From: an uncultured Draconibacterium sp.
GTDB lineage: Bacteria > Bacteroidota > Bacteroidia > Bacteroidales > Prolixibacteraceae
Length of the DNA: 64,000 nt
Reading direction: 5' to 3'
Assembly (NCBI RefSeq): GCF_963674925.1
Contig: NZ_OY771649.1
Location: forward strand, 1,736,001 to 1,800,000
Part shown: in pieces, positions 1-7,739 of the stretch
Layout of the letters: each line of letters begins with the position of its first letter
Position numbering within the stretch: position 1 is the first letter of the stretch
The notes under the pieces: model-generated
The model's database searches: none
What the model was told of the DNA's origin: nothing
The model's input: the letters and a program-made list of their open reading frames with translations, nothing else
Made by a program: the position numbers and the translations under genes

Positions 1-14
1 TTTATTATAAGGCG

Positions 15-50
15 ATTCCTTCCAGTTCTCTGGAAGGAATTTTCTTTTTA
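15..50 (+). terminator. Rho-independent terminator of a gene left of the window
   Basis: A perfect 11-bp stem (ATTCCTTCCAG at 15-25 pairing with CTGGAAGGAAT at 30-40) with a four-base loop is followed by a T-rich run at 41-50. It would end a plus-strand transcript entering from outside the window. Confidence 0.8.
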
Positions 51-262
51 TTACCTTTTGTTCGAAGACATTTTCCACGTTGTAAAAATCCATTCCCATC
101 CCGGTGAAAGTACTTTCTTATAAATACCAATTTACAAAACACCTCCCTACTCTTTCGATCATCATTTTTCAAATAACTCCACGAGCTGTAAATAATACCA
201 CCAACTAAACCTTATTGTCCTGCATTGCGTTTTACATCAATAACCTTTGAAATTAAACGATT
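51..262. other. AT-rich leader with no gene seen
   Basis: About 210 bases between the left-edge terminator and the VOC gene. I see no convincing reading frame, hairpin or repeat here; it presumably holds the promoter of the VOC gene, but no clear TTTG/TAnnTTTG pair stands out. Confidence 0.5.
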
Positions 263-646
263 ATGCAAAGTAACGCAGTAGGCTGGTTTGAAGTGCCGGT
301 TACCGACATGGACCGGGCCATTAAATTTTATGAAACAGTATTGGATATCAAACTCGATCGTAATCAAATGGGCCCATTGGACATGGCCTGGTTTCCAATG
401 ACCGATGAAAGTTACGGTTCCGCCGGATCGCTGGTATGCCACCCGGAGTTTTATAAGCCATCGGCCGAAGGTGTTGTTATTTATTTTACAGCACACTCGG
501 GCGACCTGAGTAATGAACTTTCGCGTGTTGAAGAAGCAGGAGGTCAGGTGCTGCAGCCCAAAACAAAAATCTCGGACGAGTACGGTTTTATGGCCTTGCT
601 TATCGACAGCGAGGGCAACCGGATAGCTTTGCACTCAAGGGAATAG
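263..646 (+). CDS. VOC (glyoxalase/bleomycin-resistance fold) protein
   Basis: A 127-residue single-domain protein of the vicinal oxygen chelate superfamily. The start WFEVPVTDMDRAIKFYETVL (residues 8-27) is the typical first beta strand and helix of the fold. Residues 108-125 (GFMALLIDSEGNRIALHS) form the usual last strands with a D-x-E-G-N turn. Length fits one VOC domain, which normally works as a dimer. The family includes lyases, dioxygenases and resistance proteins, and nothing here picks a substrate; the acidic residue before the final strands could be a metal ligand. It stands alone, convergent with tilS across a repeat-filled gap. Fold is confident, activity unknown. Confidence 0.85.
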   Translation: MQSNAVGWFEVPVTDMDRAIKFYETVLDIKLDRNQMGPLDMAWFPMTDESYGSAGSLVCHPEFYKPSAEGVVIYFTAHSGDLSNELSRVEEAGGQVLQPKTKISDEYGFMALLIDSEGNRIALHSRE

Positions 647-731
647 ATTTGGTATTATGTGCATTTTGTTATCCGCTTTAGTCCCCTGAAATTTTATAAT
701 TCTCCCCTGGTTTTTCAGACCACGCCCCTTG

Positions 732-810
732 GGAATTAGATGCTGGATGCCCCGACGCTTACGGTCGGGATTTGGCTGCGGCCGATTTTCAATTCGCTTC
801 GCTCAACTGG
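732..810. repeat. Word-like interspersed repeat with a GTCGGG palindrome
   Basis: Contains gccccgacgct-acggtcgggattt (749-772), with CCCGAC/GTCGGG arms, followed by ttcgcttcgctcaactgg (792-809). It is flanked by the words 'gatgctggatg' and 'actggatactggatg'. The same two pieces occur joined at 50022-50060 inside the odhB coding sequence. The gap 647-905 holds only this and the hairpin at 829-869. Confidence 0.7.
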
Positions 811-828
811 ATACTGGATGTGAAAAAA

Positions 829-869
829 GGATGTCATCTTTATTTTCAGTGTATAGAAAGATGACATCC
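829..869 (-). terminator. GATGTCATC hairpin repeat, probable tilS terminator
   Basis: GGATGTCATCTTT (829-841) pairs perfectly with AAAGATGACATCC (857-869). Read on the minus strand the hairpin is followed by a run of T (the aaaaaa at 823-828), giving a classical terminator 36 bases after the tilS stop. The same hairpin, inverted, recurs at 3726-3763, including the loop word 'ttttcag'. Confidence 0.8.
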
Positions 870-905
870 CTGAATTACTGCATGAAGCATGACGCATGCG
901 GGCTT

Positions 906-2225
906 CTACGCCATCACAATTTTAAGCACCTGTTTTGTTGATGGTGTTACTTTAAAACGATTGTCCAGTCTGTGCCCCATAATCCAGACAATCTTTTTAC
1001 CACTACACAGTAGCCAGGTGTTCTCCTTTTCGTGCAGCGGCATTTTCCGGTCGATAAAAAAGTCGCTTACCTTTTTAAAACCTGTCATTCCCAGTGGCTG
1101 AAAATAATCGCCTTGCTGCCATTTGCGCATCAATAACGGAAATTCCACCTCATCCAAATCAACACAGGCAATAGTTGGAGCTTTAATGATCGAAAAATCT
1201 TTGGCATCCAAACGTTCAATCGAAATATCAAAAGGTGCAAACAGTTCTATATCGTCCTCTTCAATGTAGTATACACGGTCTTCATCGTTCGTCAGTTCCT
1301 GAATAAATAAGGCATCGCGATCTTTTACCAGCCGGTGTGTTTTTGAGAAAAACTGTTTGCCTGAATGAGTTTCCAGGCTTTGAAAAACCGAATCAACAAT
1401 ACCGGCGTTAAAACCATAACCCGAAAGAATCTCCAACAAAACAGTTTTACCATGTGGCAAATTTTGTAAGGCCGGAATAGAAATTAGCGTCTGCCCATTT
1501 TCTTCGGTCAACACCGCCTGTATCTCACCTCCAATGGCATCCTCATAAACATCATATGCCGCCTTCAGGTTGTCGACACTGCCCATAAAATTCTTTTTAA
1601 AAGCCGGATTTAACTCCGAAAACAAAGGCAGAATTTTATGCCGCAAAAAATTTCGTTGGAAAACTACTTCGTTGTTCGACGAATCTTCACGGTAGGAAAT
1701 ATAGTTTTCGGCAGCATACTTTTCAATGTCTTCGCGGTTTGCAAATAACAACGGACGTATCAGTTTCCCTTTTTTCTCCTTTATACCGGTAAGGCCTCTG
1801 ATTCCGGTTTTCCGCGACAGGTTTAAAAAGAAAGTTTCGATCAGATCGTCCTGATGATGAGCCGTTACAATACAATCGTATTCATACTCTTTGCGTATGC
1901 GCTCGAAAAAATCGTAGCGCAACTCGCGCGCCGCCATTTCAATTGAAATCCCTTTTAGTGATGCGTATTCTTTTGTATCGAAAGTTTCAAAGTGAGCCAA
2001 TGTTCCGTGCTGTTCCACCTGCTCGCGCACAAAAGCCTCGTCGCCATCCGATTCAGCTCCTCGTAATCGGAAATTACAATGGGCAATGCCATATTCAAAT
2101 TCCGAGCGCTCGAATAAATGCAGCAGTACCATACTGTCGATCCCGCCACTAATGGCCAGCAAAACTTTTTGCCCGGACTTTATCAGCTGCTTTTCCCTGA
2201 TGTTGGTAATAAATTGATCGAACAT
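906..2225 (-). CDS. tilS: tRNA(Ile)-lysidine synthetase
   Basis: TilS attaches lysine to C34 of the CAU-anticodon isoleucine tRNA with ATP, forming lysidine so that AUA is read as Ile; it acts in the cytoplasm and is normally essential. The N-terminal PP-loop SGGIDS is at residues 26-31, followed by the family signatures around 47-56 (IAHCNFRLRG) and HHQDD at 123-127. A substrate-binding middle part and a C-terminal TilS domain follow (roughly 365-437). At 439 residues it matches the long bacterial form. The start lies just after a 76-bp palindrome that separates it from pepT upstream. A GATGTCATC hairpin follows the stop. Confidence 0.95.
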   Translation of the reverse strand: MFDQFITNIREKQLIKSGQKVLLAISGGIDSMVLLHLFERSEFEYGIAHCNFRLRGAESDGDEAFVREQVEQHGTLAHFETFDTKEYASLKGISIEMAARELRYDFFERIRKEYEYDCIVTAHHQDDLIETFFLNLSRKTGIRGLTGIKEKKGKLIRPLLFANREDIEKYAAENYISYREDSSNNEVVFQRNFLRHKILPLFSELNPAFKKNFMGSVDNLKAAYDVYEDAIGGEIQAVLTEENGQTLISIPALQNLPHGKTVLLEILSGYGFNAGIVDSVFQSLETHSGKQFFSKTHRLVKDRDALFIQELTNDEDRVYYIEEDDIELFAPFDISIERLDAKDFSIIKAPTIACVDLDEVEFPLLMRKWQQGDYFQPLGMTGFKKVSDFFIDRKMPLHEKENTWLLCSGKKIVWIMGHRLDNRFKVTPSTKQVLKIVMA

Positions 2226-2307
2226 GAACTGCTTGTTGTTTATTTCCTTTTACTGAAAGTTCAGTCTTTTTATGTACTTAAAAATTTAGAGACAAAGTTT
2301 AAAAACT

Positions 2308-2383
2308 GTCATTTCGACGAAGAATGAGGAGAAATCTCTTACCTAACAAATAGATTTCTCAGTCGTTCCTCCTTCGAAATGAC
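2308..2383. repeat. 76-bp palindromic repeat (TCGAAATGAC family)
   Basis: Starts GTCATTTCGA and ends TCGAAATGAC, with inner arms GAGAAATCT and AGATTTCTC, so the element is one large imperfect inverted repeat. It lies between the pepT stop and the tilS start and could end pepT transcripts. A single arm, nearly identical over about 32 bases, recurs at 25112-25145. Shorter relatives occur at 26551, 48929 and 49079. Confidence 0.8.
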
Positions 2384-2389
2384 AAGGAT

Positions 2390-3616
2390 CTACTTTTTCA
2401 CCTTCCCAACCGCCTGCGCAATGTTCAGTATTACTTCAACTGATTTTAGCATTGAAGGAATTGGCACAAACTCAAACGGGCCGTGGAAATTATGTCCACC
2501 TGCAAAAATATTCGGGCAAGGCAGTCCGTCGTAGGAAAGTCGTGCACCATCGGTACCGCCGCGAATCGCTTTAATTTTAGGTTCCACACCGGCATCAATC
2601 ATTGCCTTTTCTGCAATATCAATAATGTATTTTACCGGTTCCACTTTTTCGCGCATATTGTAGTACTGATCTTCCATTGTCAGTTCTACAATTTCTTTTC
2701 CATATTCCAGATTTACCAGTTTAACCACTTCGGTTAACAACTGCTTTTTCTCTTCGAATTTAGTTTTGTCGTGATCGCGAATGAAGTACAGCAATTCGGC
2801 TTTTTCCACTCCTCCGTTCATCGAGAGCAGGTGATAAAAACCTTCGTATTTCTCGGTATGTTCCGGACGTTGTGTTGGTGGAAGCAAGCTTATAATTTTA
2901 TGTGCCACCAGCAAAGCATTAATCATTTTGTCTTTCGCCGATCCGGGATGCACACTAAGGCCTTTTATTTTAATGGTTGCTCCGGCGGCATTAAAATTCT
3001 CGTACTCTAACTCTCCAATTTCACCACCATCCAGCGTATAGGCAAAGTCGGCACCAAATTTCTTCACATCAAAATAGTCGGTTCCTTTACCAATCTCCTC
3101 ATCGGGCGTAAAAGCAATGCGGATCTTTCCGTGCTTTAAATCCGGCGAATTTAACAGCTGCTCGGCGGCCGTAACAATTTCGGCAACTCCTGCTTTATCG
3201 TCGGCGCCCAACAGCGTTGTTCCATCGGCAGTTATAATATCCTGTCCTTTGTAATTTAACAGTTCAGGAAATTGCTTTGGATCGATACAAACCTTGTTTT
3301 TTAAATAAACAGTGCAGCCATCGTAATTCTCCAGGATCTGCGGCTCAACACTTTCTCCCGAAAAATCAGGACTGGTATCAACGTGAGATATAAAACCAAC
3401 CACCGGGCAGTCGCTAACGCCCTTTGCCGGAATTGTTGCTGTTACATAACCATATTTGTCCATTTCCACCTCACTCAATCCAATCTCCTTTAGTTCCTCA
3501 ACCAGTTTTTTCATAAAAACCAGTTGACGGTCGGTACTTGGGTAGGTTTTACTTTTTGGATCGGAAGTGGTGTATTGTTTTGCGTAATTGATAAATCGTT
3601 CTACTACTTTTTCCAT
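2390..3616 (-). CDS. pepT: Peptidase T (tripeptide aminopeptidase)
   Basis: A cytoplasmic M20B metallopeptidase that removes the N-terminal residue from tripeptides, recycling peptides. The two-zinc site is visible: FISHVDTSPDFSG puts His78 and Asp80 in place, LGADDKAG carries the bridging Asp around 139-140, and FTPDEEIGKG gives the catalytic/ligand glutamates 173-174. The C-terminal RGGTDGARLS and AGGHNFHGPFEF motifs are standard for PepT. 408 residues is the normal length. It appears to be monocistronic, with the 76-bp palindrome just after the stop. No signal peptide is seen, consistent with the cytosol. Confidence 0.95.
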   Translation of the reverse strand: MEKVVERFINYAKQYTTSDPKSKTYPSTDRQLVFMKKLVEELKEIGLSEVEMDKYGYVTATIPAKGVSDCPVVGFISHVDTSPDFSGESVEPQILENYDGCTVYLKNKVCIDPKQFPELLNYKGQDIITADGTTLLGADDKAGVAEIVTAAEQLLNSPDLKHGKIRIAFTPDEEIGKGTDYFDVKKFGADFAYTLDGGEIGELEYENFNAAGATIKIKGLSVHPGSAKDKMINALLVAHKIISLLPPTQRPEHTEKYEGFYHLLSMNGGVEKAELLYFIRDHDKTKFEEKKQLLTEVVKLVNLEYGKEIVELTMEDQYYNMREKVEPVKYIIDIAEKAMIDAGVEPKIKAIRGGTDGARLSYDGLPCPNIFAGGHNFHGPFEFVPIPSMLKSVEVILNIAQAVGKVKK

Positions 3617-3725
3617 TCTCTTGTATGACTTTTTATTATTCTGATTTCAACATGATGTGCAAATTTATATTTTTTACAGAGGATAAAAACTGACAAAGCT
3701 TTCAAATTAGGATCCAGAATCCAGA

Positions 3726-3763
3726 GATGTCATCTTTCTATGGGCTGAAAATAAAGATGACAT
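3726..3763. repeat. GATGTCATC hairpin repeat
   Basis: GATGTCATCTTT (3726-3737) pairs with AAAGATGACATTC (3753-3765). It is the inverted form of the hairpin at 829-869 and lies 3' of the unknown gene 3809-4495 (minus strand). The flanks carry 'atccagaatccag' (3711-3723) and 'caagtatccaaaatccagcatccagc' type words (3783-3805). Confidence 0.75.
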
Positions 3764-3808
3764 TCATTTATCTCACAGTATCAAGTATCCAAAATCCAGC
3801 ATCCAGCT

Positions 3809-4495
3809 TTAAACATCGTCCGAGTTAAAGGTAAATCCCAATCGTTTGCCGGTAACCATTTTCGAATGACTCATTTTTTGCCGCATCTGATCGACCGTGG
3901 CCACCTTTACCTGGTCGTAAACCGGCATCAACGCATCAAACTCAATACTATACTGAATGGCTGTTTCAACAATTTGCCGCACAAGTCCGGGCGAAATGGT
4001 ATCGATGGCAAAATCTTTCACCACCTCATTTGACTGTCGTTTTCCTTCAACGAAAAAGTGTTTGTCTTTGTTTATAAAAATGCGGGCTACCAGGTACCCA
4101 AGGTCGTTTACGCGGTTGTATTTAAACGAATCGGCCAGGAAGTTATAAATATTGATCACCCCGCAATACGAACGCAGCGAATCCTCTTCGATGTATTTTG
4201 TTTTCCACACCGGGTGTTTATCGTCGAACTCGAAAACATTGGAGTGCATACTAAATATCAGCAGATCGCCGCCCACTTTAAACTCCACCTCAAACGGCCC
4301 CCTGTCGTTGTATTGCGGTAAAGCCACATCGGGCACCTTCCCCTTTACCGCCTTTAGATAGTCTTTTTCAAGCTGATTCAACACCTTTTTAAGGATGGTG
4401 AAAGTTAACCGGGTGTTTTGGAAAACCTGCTCTTTTACCGTTGATTTTATAACCAATGCTTCAAGAAACGAAGCCCGAACTTCTTTTTCAGTCAT
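3809..4495 (-). CDS. Conserved protein of unknown function
   Basis: A soluble 228-residue protein with no signal peptide or membrane segment. I do not recognise a named domain, though it reads like a genuine conserved Bacteroidota protein: normal codon use, mixed alpha/beta pattern and no low complexity. It opens with a helical region rich in charged residues (about 1-50), then alternating strands with short motifs such as EVEFKVGGDLLIFSMHSNVF (about 69-88) and YCGVINIYNFLADSF. The end is basic (GKRLGF). It lies between pepT and proS on the same strand but is separated from both by repeat-bearing gaps, so it is likely its own transcription unit. No function is assigned. Confidence 0.7.
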   Translation of the reverse strand: MTEKEVRASFLEALVIKSTVKEQVFQNTRLTFTILKKVLNQLEKDYLKAVKGKVPDVALPQYNDRGPFEVEFKVGGDLLIFSMHSNVFEFDDKHPVWKTKYIEEDSLRSYCGVINIYNFLADSFKYNRVNDLGYLVARIFINKDKHFFVEGKRQSNEVVKDFAIDTISPGLVRQIVETAIQYSIEFDALMPVYDQVKVATVDQMRQKMSHSKMVTGKRLGFTFNSDDV

Positions 4496-4568
4496 AGCGT
4501 TTAAATATTAACTTTTATACCAATTGTTCGTTAGAAAACCTTGTGGAAATTTAACGATTACAATGGTT

Positions 4569-4642
4569 AATGCCGATGCTACAACAAAGGAGCATTCAGA
4601 ACGAAGTGAAAGAATGCGACATTTTGTTGTTAAATCGGTATT
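4569..4642. repeat. 74-bp imperfect palindrome in intergenic gap
   Basis: Nested arms AATGCCGAT...ATCGGTATT, ACAACAAA...TTTTGTTGT and GCATTC...GAATGC surround an 'agaacgaagtgaaa' centre. The element lies between proS and the unknown gene downstream of it. It does not match the hairpin families elsewhere in the window and lacks an obvious T-run, so it looks like a REP-type repeat rather than a terminator. Confidence 0.65.
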
Positions 4643-4663
4643 AAATGTACATAATTACTGAAA

Positions 4664-4695
4664 AAAAAGAAAGCAGCCCTTTTTGAGCTGCTTTT
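4664..4695 (-). terminator. Rho-independent terminator after proS
   Basis: Read on the minus strand, AAAAGCAGC pairs with GCTGCTTT across an A/G-rich loop and is followed by a run of eight or more T (the aaaaaaaa at 4661-4668). It sits about 60 bases past the proS stop, beyond the hairpin repeat. Confidence 0.75.
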
Positions 4696-4700
4696 ATAAA

Positions 4701-4744
4701 AAGATGCCATCTGTGTTTTTTTCAACACAGACAGATGGCATCTT
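4701..4744 (-). terminator. GATGCCATC hairpin repeat after proS
   Basis: AAGATGCCATCTGTGT (4701-4716) pairs with ACACAG-ACAGATGGCATCTT (4725-4744), with a loop of T-rich 'tttttttca' type. It sits 11 bases after the proS stop, and on the minus strand a TTTTTA tract follows. It forms a tandem pair with the ordinary terminator at 4664-4695. Confidence 0.75.
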
Positions 4745-4754
4745 TCGAAATGCA

Positions 4755-6230
4755 CTAATAAGCTAATGCAAATAATACTCTGCGTTTTGAAGGTTTGCCC
4801 GAATAGATACAAACTCCTTCTTCCTCTTCGTATTCCAGTGGCATACAACGAATCGTTGCCTTGGTTTCGTTTTTAATGAGGTCCTCGGTTTCTGGTGTTC
4901 CATCCCAGTGCGCAGAAATAAAACCACCTTTTGTAGTCAATATTTCTTTAAACTCTTCCCAGGTGTCAGCTTTGCGTGTATTTTCAGCACGGAAATCGTA
5001 GGCTTTTTTGAAAATATTTTGCTGAATGTCTTCCAACAATTTTTCAACGTACTCGTCGATATTGTCGAGCGATGTAACTTCTTTTGTCAGGTTGTCACGA
5101 CGGGCAACCTCCACTGTTCCGTTCTCCAAATCGCGCGGGCCCATGGCTAAACGCACAGGAACACCTTTTAATTCGTACTCGGCAAATTTCCATCCCGGTT
5201 TACGCGTATCGCGGTCATCGTATTTTACTGAAATACCTTTTGCTTTTAATTTGGCGATGATCTCATCCACTTTTTCAGTGATTTCAGCCAGTTGTTCCTC
5301 TTTACGGTAAATCGGAACGATTACCACCTGGAATGGCGCCAGTTTTGGAGGCAGTACCAAACCATTGTCATCAGAGTGCGCCATAATCAAGGCTCCCATC
5401 AAACGGGTTGAAACACCCCACGATGTTGCCCAAACGTAATCTTCTTTGCCTTCTTTATTGGCAAAAGTTACATCAAAAGCTTTGGCAAAATTCTGCCCCA
5501 GGAAGTGCGAAGTTCCCGACTGTAATGCTTTTCCATCCTGCATCAATGCTTCGATAGAATAAGTTTCCAAAGCACCGGCAAAACGTTCGTTGGCCGATTT
5601 TAAACCTTTTATAACCGGAACGGCCATAAAGTTCTCAGCAAAGTCGGCATATAGCTTTATGATTTTTTCCGTTTCCTCAATAGCCTCGGCCTTTGTGGCA
5701 TGCGCCGTGTGACCTTCCTGCCACAAAAACTCGGCAGTACGCAAAAACAAACGCGTACGCATTTCCCAACGCACAACATTGGCCCACTGGTTAACCAGGA
5801 TTGGCAGATCGCGGTACGACTGTATCCAGTTTTTATATGTATTCCAGATTATGGTTTCGGAAGTCGGTCGTACAATCAGTTCCTCTTCCAGTTTGGCATC
5901 CGGGTCAACAATCACGCCACCATTTTCCTCATCGTTTTTTAAACGATAATGGGTAACTACTGCACATTCTTTTGCAAAGCCTTCAACGTGATCAGCTTCT
6001 TTACTAAAAAAAGATTTTGGTATAAAAAGCGGGAAGTAAGCATTAACGTGTCCGGTCTCTTTAAACATACGGTCTAACTCGGCCTGCATTTTCTCCCAAA
6101 TGGCGTAGCCATAAGGCTTTATCACCATACACCCTCTAACCGCTGAATTCTCGGCAAGGTCTGCTTTAATTACCAAATCCTGGTACCATTGTGAATAATT
6201 CTCGCTACGCGAGGTCAATTCTTTCGCCAT
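4755..6230 (-). CDS. proS: Prolyl-tRNA synthetase, type 3 (archaeal/eukaryal-like)
   Basis: Charges tRNA-Pro with proline in the cytoplasm. It is a class II synthetase: motif 2 is around VRWEMRTRLFLRTAEFLWQE, with the conserved arginines and the W-Q-E-G-H-T run, and motif 3 is near ATSWGVSTRLMGALIMAHSD. At 491 residues it lacks the large editing insertion of the classical bacterial enzyme. It ends in a short C-terminal extension finishing in an aromatic residue (FALAY), as in the type-3 form common in Bacteroidota. An anticodon domain precedes this. The stop is followed by two hairpins in tandem. The gene is divergent from the lipoprotein gene at 6328. Confidence 0.95.
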   Translation of the reverse strand: MAKELTSRSENYSQWYQDLVIKADLAENSAVRGCMVIKPYGYAIWEKMQAELDRMFKETGHVNAYFPLFIPKSFFSKEADHVEGFAKECAVVTHYRLKNDEENGGVIVDPDAKLEEELIVRPTSETIIWNTYKNWIQSYRDLPILVNQWANVVRWEMRTRLFLRTAEFLWQEGHTAHATKAEAIEETEKIIKLYADFAENFMAVPVIKGLKSANERFAGALETYSIEALMQDGKALQSGTSHFLGQNFAKAFDVTFANKEGKEDYVWATSWGVSTRLMGALIMAHSDDNGLVLPPKLAPFQVVIVPIYRKEEQLAEITEKVDEIIAKLKAKGISVKYDDRDTRKPGWKFAEYELKGVPVRLAMGPRDLENGTVEVARRDNLTKEVTSLDNIDEYVEKLLEDIQQNIFKKAYDFRAENTRKADTWEEFKEILTTKGGFISAHWDGTPETEDLIKNETKATIRCMPLEYEEEEGVCIYSGKPSKRRVLFALAY

Positions 6231-6327
6231 AATCTAATATTTGGTATAGATTTTGTTTTTACATTATTAATTTTGAGCTTACAAAGAAAGTAATTATTAT
6301 TGACATTAAATAAACGGAGGATACCTT

Positions 6328-7704
6328 ATGAAATCAAGATTAACATTTTTAGGATTACTGGCTATCGTTCTTGGAGCTTGTACGACGGGAGGATATGTGT
6401 CTGGTACGTATTCCGACGACATCTACTTTAATCCGGGTGATGTTCCTCCTCCAATAGCAGTTGAAGAGGTTGTGGAACAACCGGTTGAAAAATCGGCCAA
6501 CACCATGATCATCAGCAATATTGAAAAAGGTGAAGATGGTACCAATACCATGAACAACTATATTTTTGAAGGCTCGGAAGAAGATGCCGATGTGTTGCGC
6601 TACAACATGGATCAAATGGAATTGGAAGGCAGCGACACAACAGTTTACTACAACGACGATGAAATGAAATACGTAATAAACAACTATTACGATGGCGACG
6701 AACTAGATTACGCCTACCGTATCCGTCGTTTCCACCGTCCTTCTTTCTACGATCCATTCTATTGGGACAGTTGGAGTTATTACGATCCGTTTTACTACGA
6801 TCCATATTACTATTCATCATGGTACTACCCATCATGGTCGCTTAGTTGGTCACTTGGCTGGGGTGGATTCTATTCCGGCTGGGGCTGGGGTTGGAATTAC
6901 CCATATTATGGCTGGGGTTATGGCTATTACCCACCCTATTACGGTGGCTGGTACGGCGGTGGCTGGTATGGTGGCTGGTACGGCGGCGGCGGCGGTTACT
7001 ACAACGATTACGGAAGAGGTTATGCTTATGGACAACGCAGATCGACAGGAACGAATGTGTACCGTGGCGATGCAAGCCGCAGGTCATCTTCTGCAGCAGC
7101 AGTGTCGGCAAGTAACAACCGACGCGGATCAAGTACAGTAAACAAATCGGGGACTATCGACAGAACCAGGGCTACATCCGACAGATCGGCAACAAATAAC
7201 GCAAGAGTTCTAACCGAACAAAGAAGAACAACGAGTGCAACAACTCGTCCGGCAACAACTACATCAAAATCGGCTACAACACGTACGCAAAGCTACACTC
7301 GTCCGGGTTCGGCAACAACAACCCGAAGCTATACACGACCAAGTAGCGATGCACGTACAAACTACACAAAACCACGGGTAGTTACATCGAACAGTAATCG
7401 ATCATCTTCAAGTTACACGACACCAAAGTCGACTTCAACTTACAACAGATCGTATCGTTCAAGTTCTACCTACAACCGTAGTTCAAGTAGCGGAAGCTCT
7501 TCACGGTCATACCGTGCACCGTCTTCTACCAAATCCAGCAGCACTTATAGCAGCTCTCCTTCACGAAGCAGTAGTGGCAGTAGCTACCGAAGCAGTGGCA
7601 GTAGTGTAAGAAGTAGCGGAAGCTCTTCAGGCGGCTCAAGAAGCAGCGGCGGTTCATCAGGAAGTTCAGGTGGTTCATCACGTAGTGGTGGTGGAAGAAG
7701 ATAG
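6328..7704 (+). CDS. Lipoprotein with Tyr/Trp/Gly-rich core and Ser/Thr/Arg-rich tail
   Basis: A 458-residue predicted lipoprotein with lipobox LGAC at Cys18. Three zones follow: an acidic N-terminal part (about 22-130) and an extreme aromatic/glycine stretch (about 131-236) made of repeated Y, W, G, P and D such as YDPFYYDPYYY and GGWYGGGWYGGWYGG. The last zone is a 220-residue low-complexity tail of S, T, R and some Y/N/G ending GGSSRSGGGRR. I recognise no enzymatic domain. Similar aromatic, Ser-rich proteins are known in Bacteroidota under loose names, but the role is unknown; a surface-exposed structural or adhesive function is an inference. Only 35 bases separate it from the FadL-like gene downstream, so the two are probably co-transcribed. 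Confidence 0.8.
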   Translation: MKSRLTFLGLLAIVLGACTTGGYVSGTYSDDIYFNPGDVPPPIAVEEVVEQPVEKSANTMIISNIEKGEDGTNTMNNYIFEGSEEDADVLRYNMDQMELEGSDTTVYYNDDEMKYVINNYYDGDELDYAYRIRRFHRPSFYDPFYWDSWSYYDPFYYDPYYYSSWYYPSWSLSWSLGWGGFYSGWGWGWNYPYYGWGYGYYPPYYGGWYGGGWYGGWYGGGGGYYNDYGRGYAYGQRRSTGTNVYRGDASRRSSSAAAVSASNNRRGSSTVNKSGTIDRTRATSDRSATNNARVLTEQRRTTSATTRPATTTSKSATTRTQSYTRPGSATTTRSYTRPSSDARTNYTKPRVVTSNSNRSSSSYTTPKSTSTYNRSYRSSSTYNRSSSSGSSSRSYRAPSSTKSSSTYSSSPSRSSSGSSYRSSGSSVRSSGSSSGGSRSSGGSSGSSGGSSRSGGGRR

Positions 7705-7739
7705 TATTAAAGGATCATTAACGACAAAAACTATTTGCC

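Noticed and set aside
212..634. Minus-strand frame of 140 codons over the VOC gene
   Set aside because: It lies antisense to a clear VOC domain protein and shows no recognisable pattern of its own.
729..1101. Two plus-strand frames of 70 codons in the gap and over tilS
   Set aside because: They are composed of repeat words and antisense tilS; no start context or homology is visible.
6355..7141. Several long frames on both strands within the aromatic/Ser-rich lipoprotein gene
   Set aside because: Low-complexity, GC-biased codons keep other frames open; products are repetitive and have no domain, while the main frame has a lipobox and good context.
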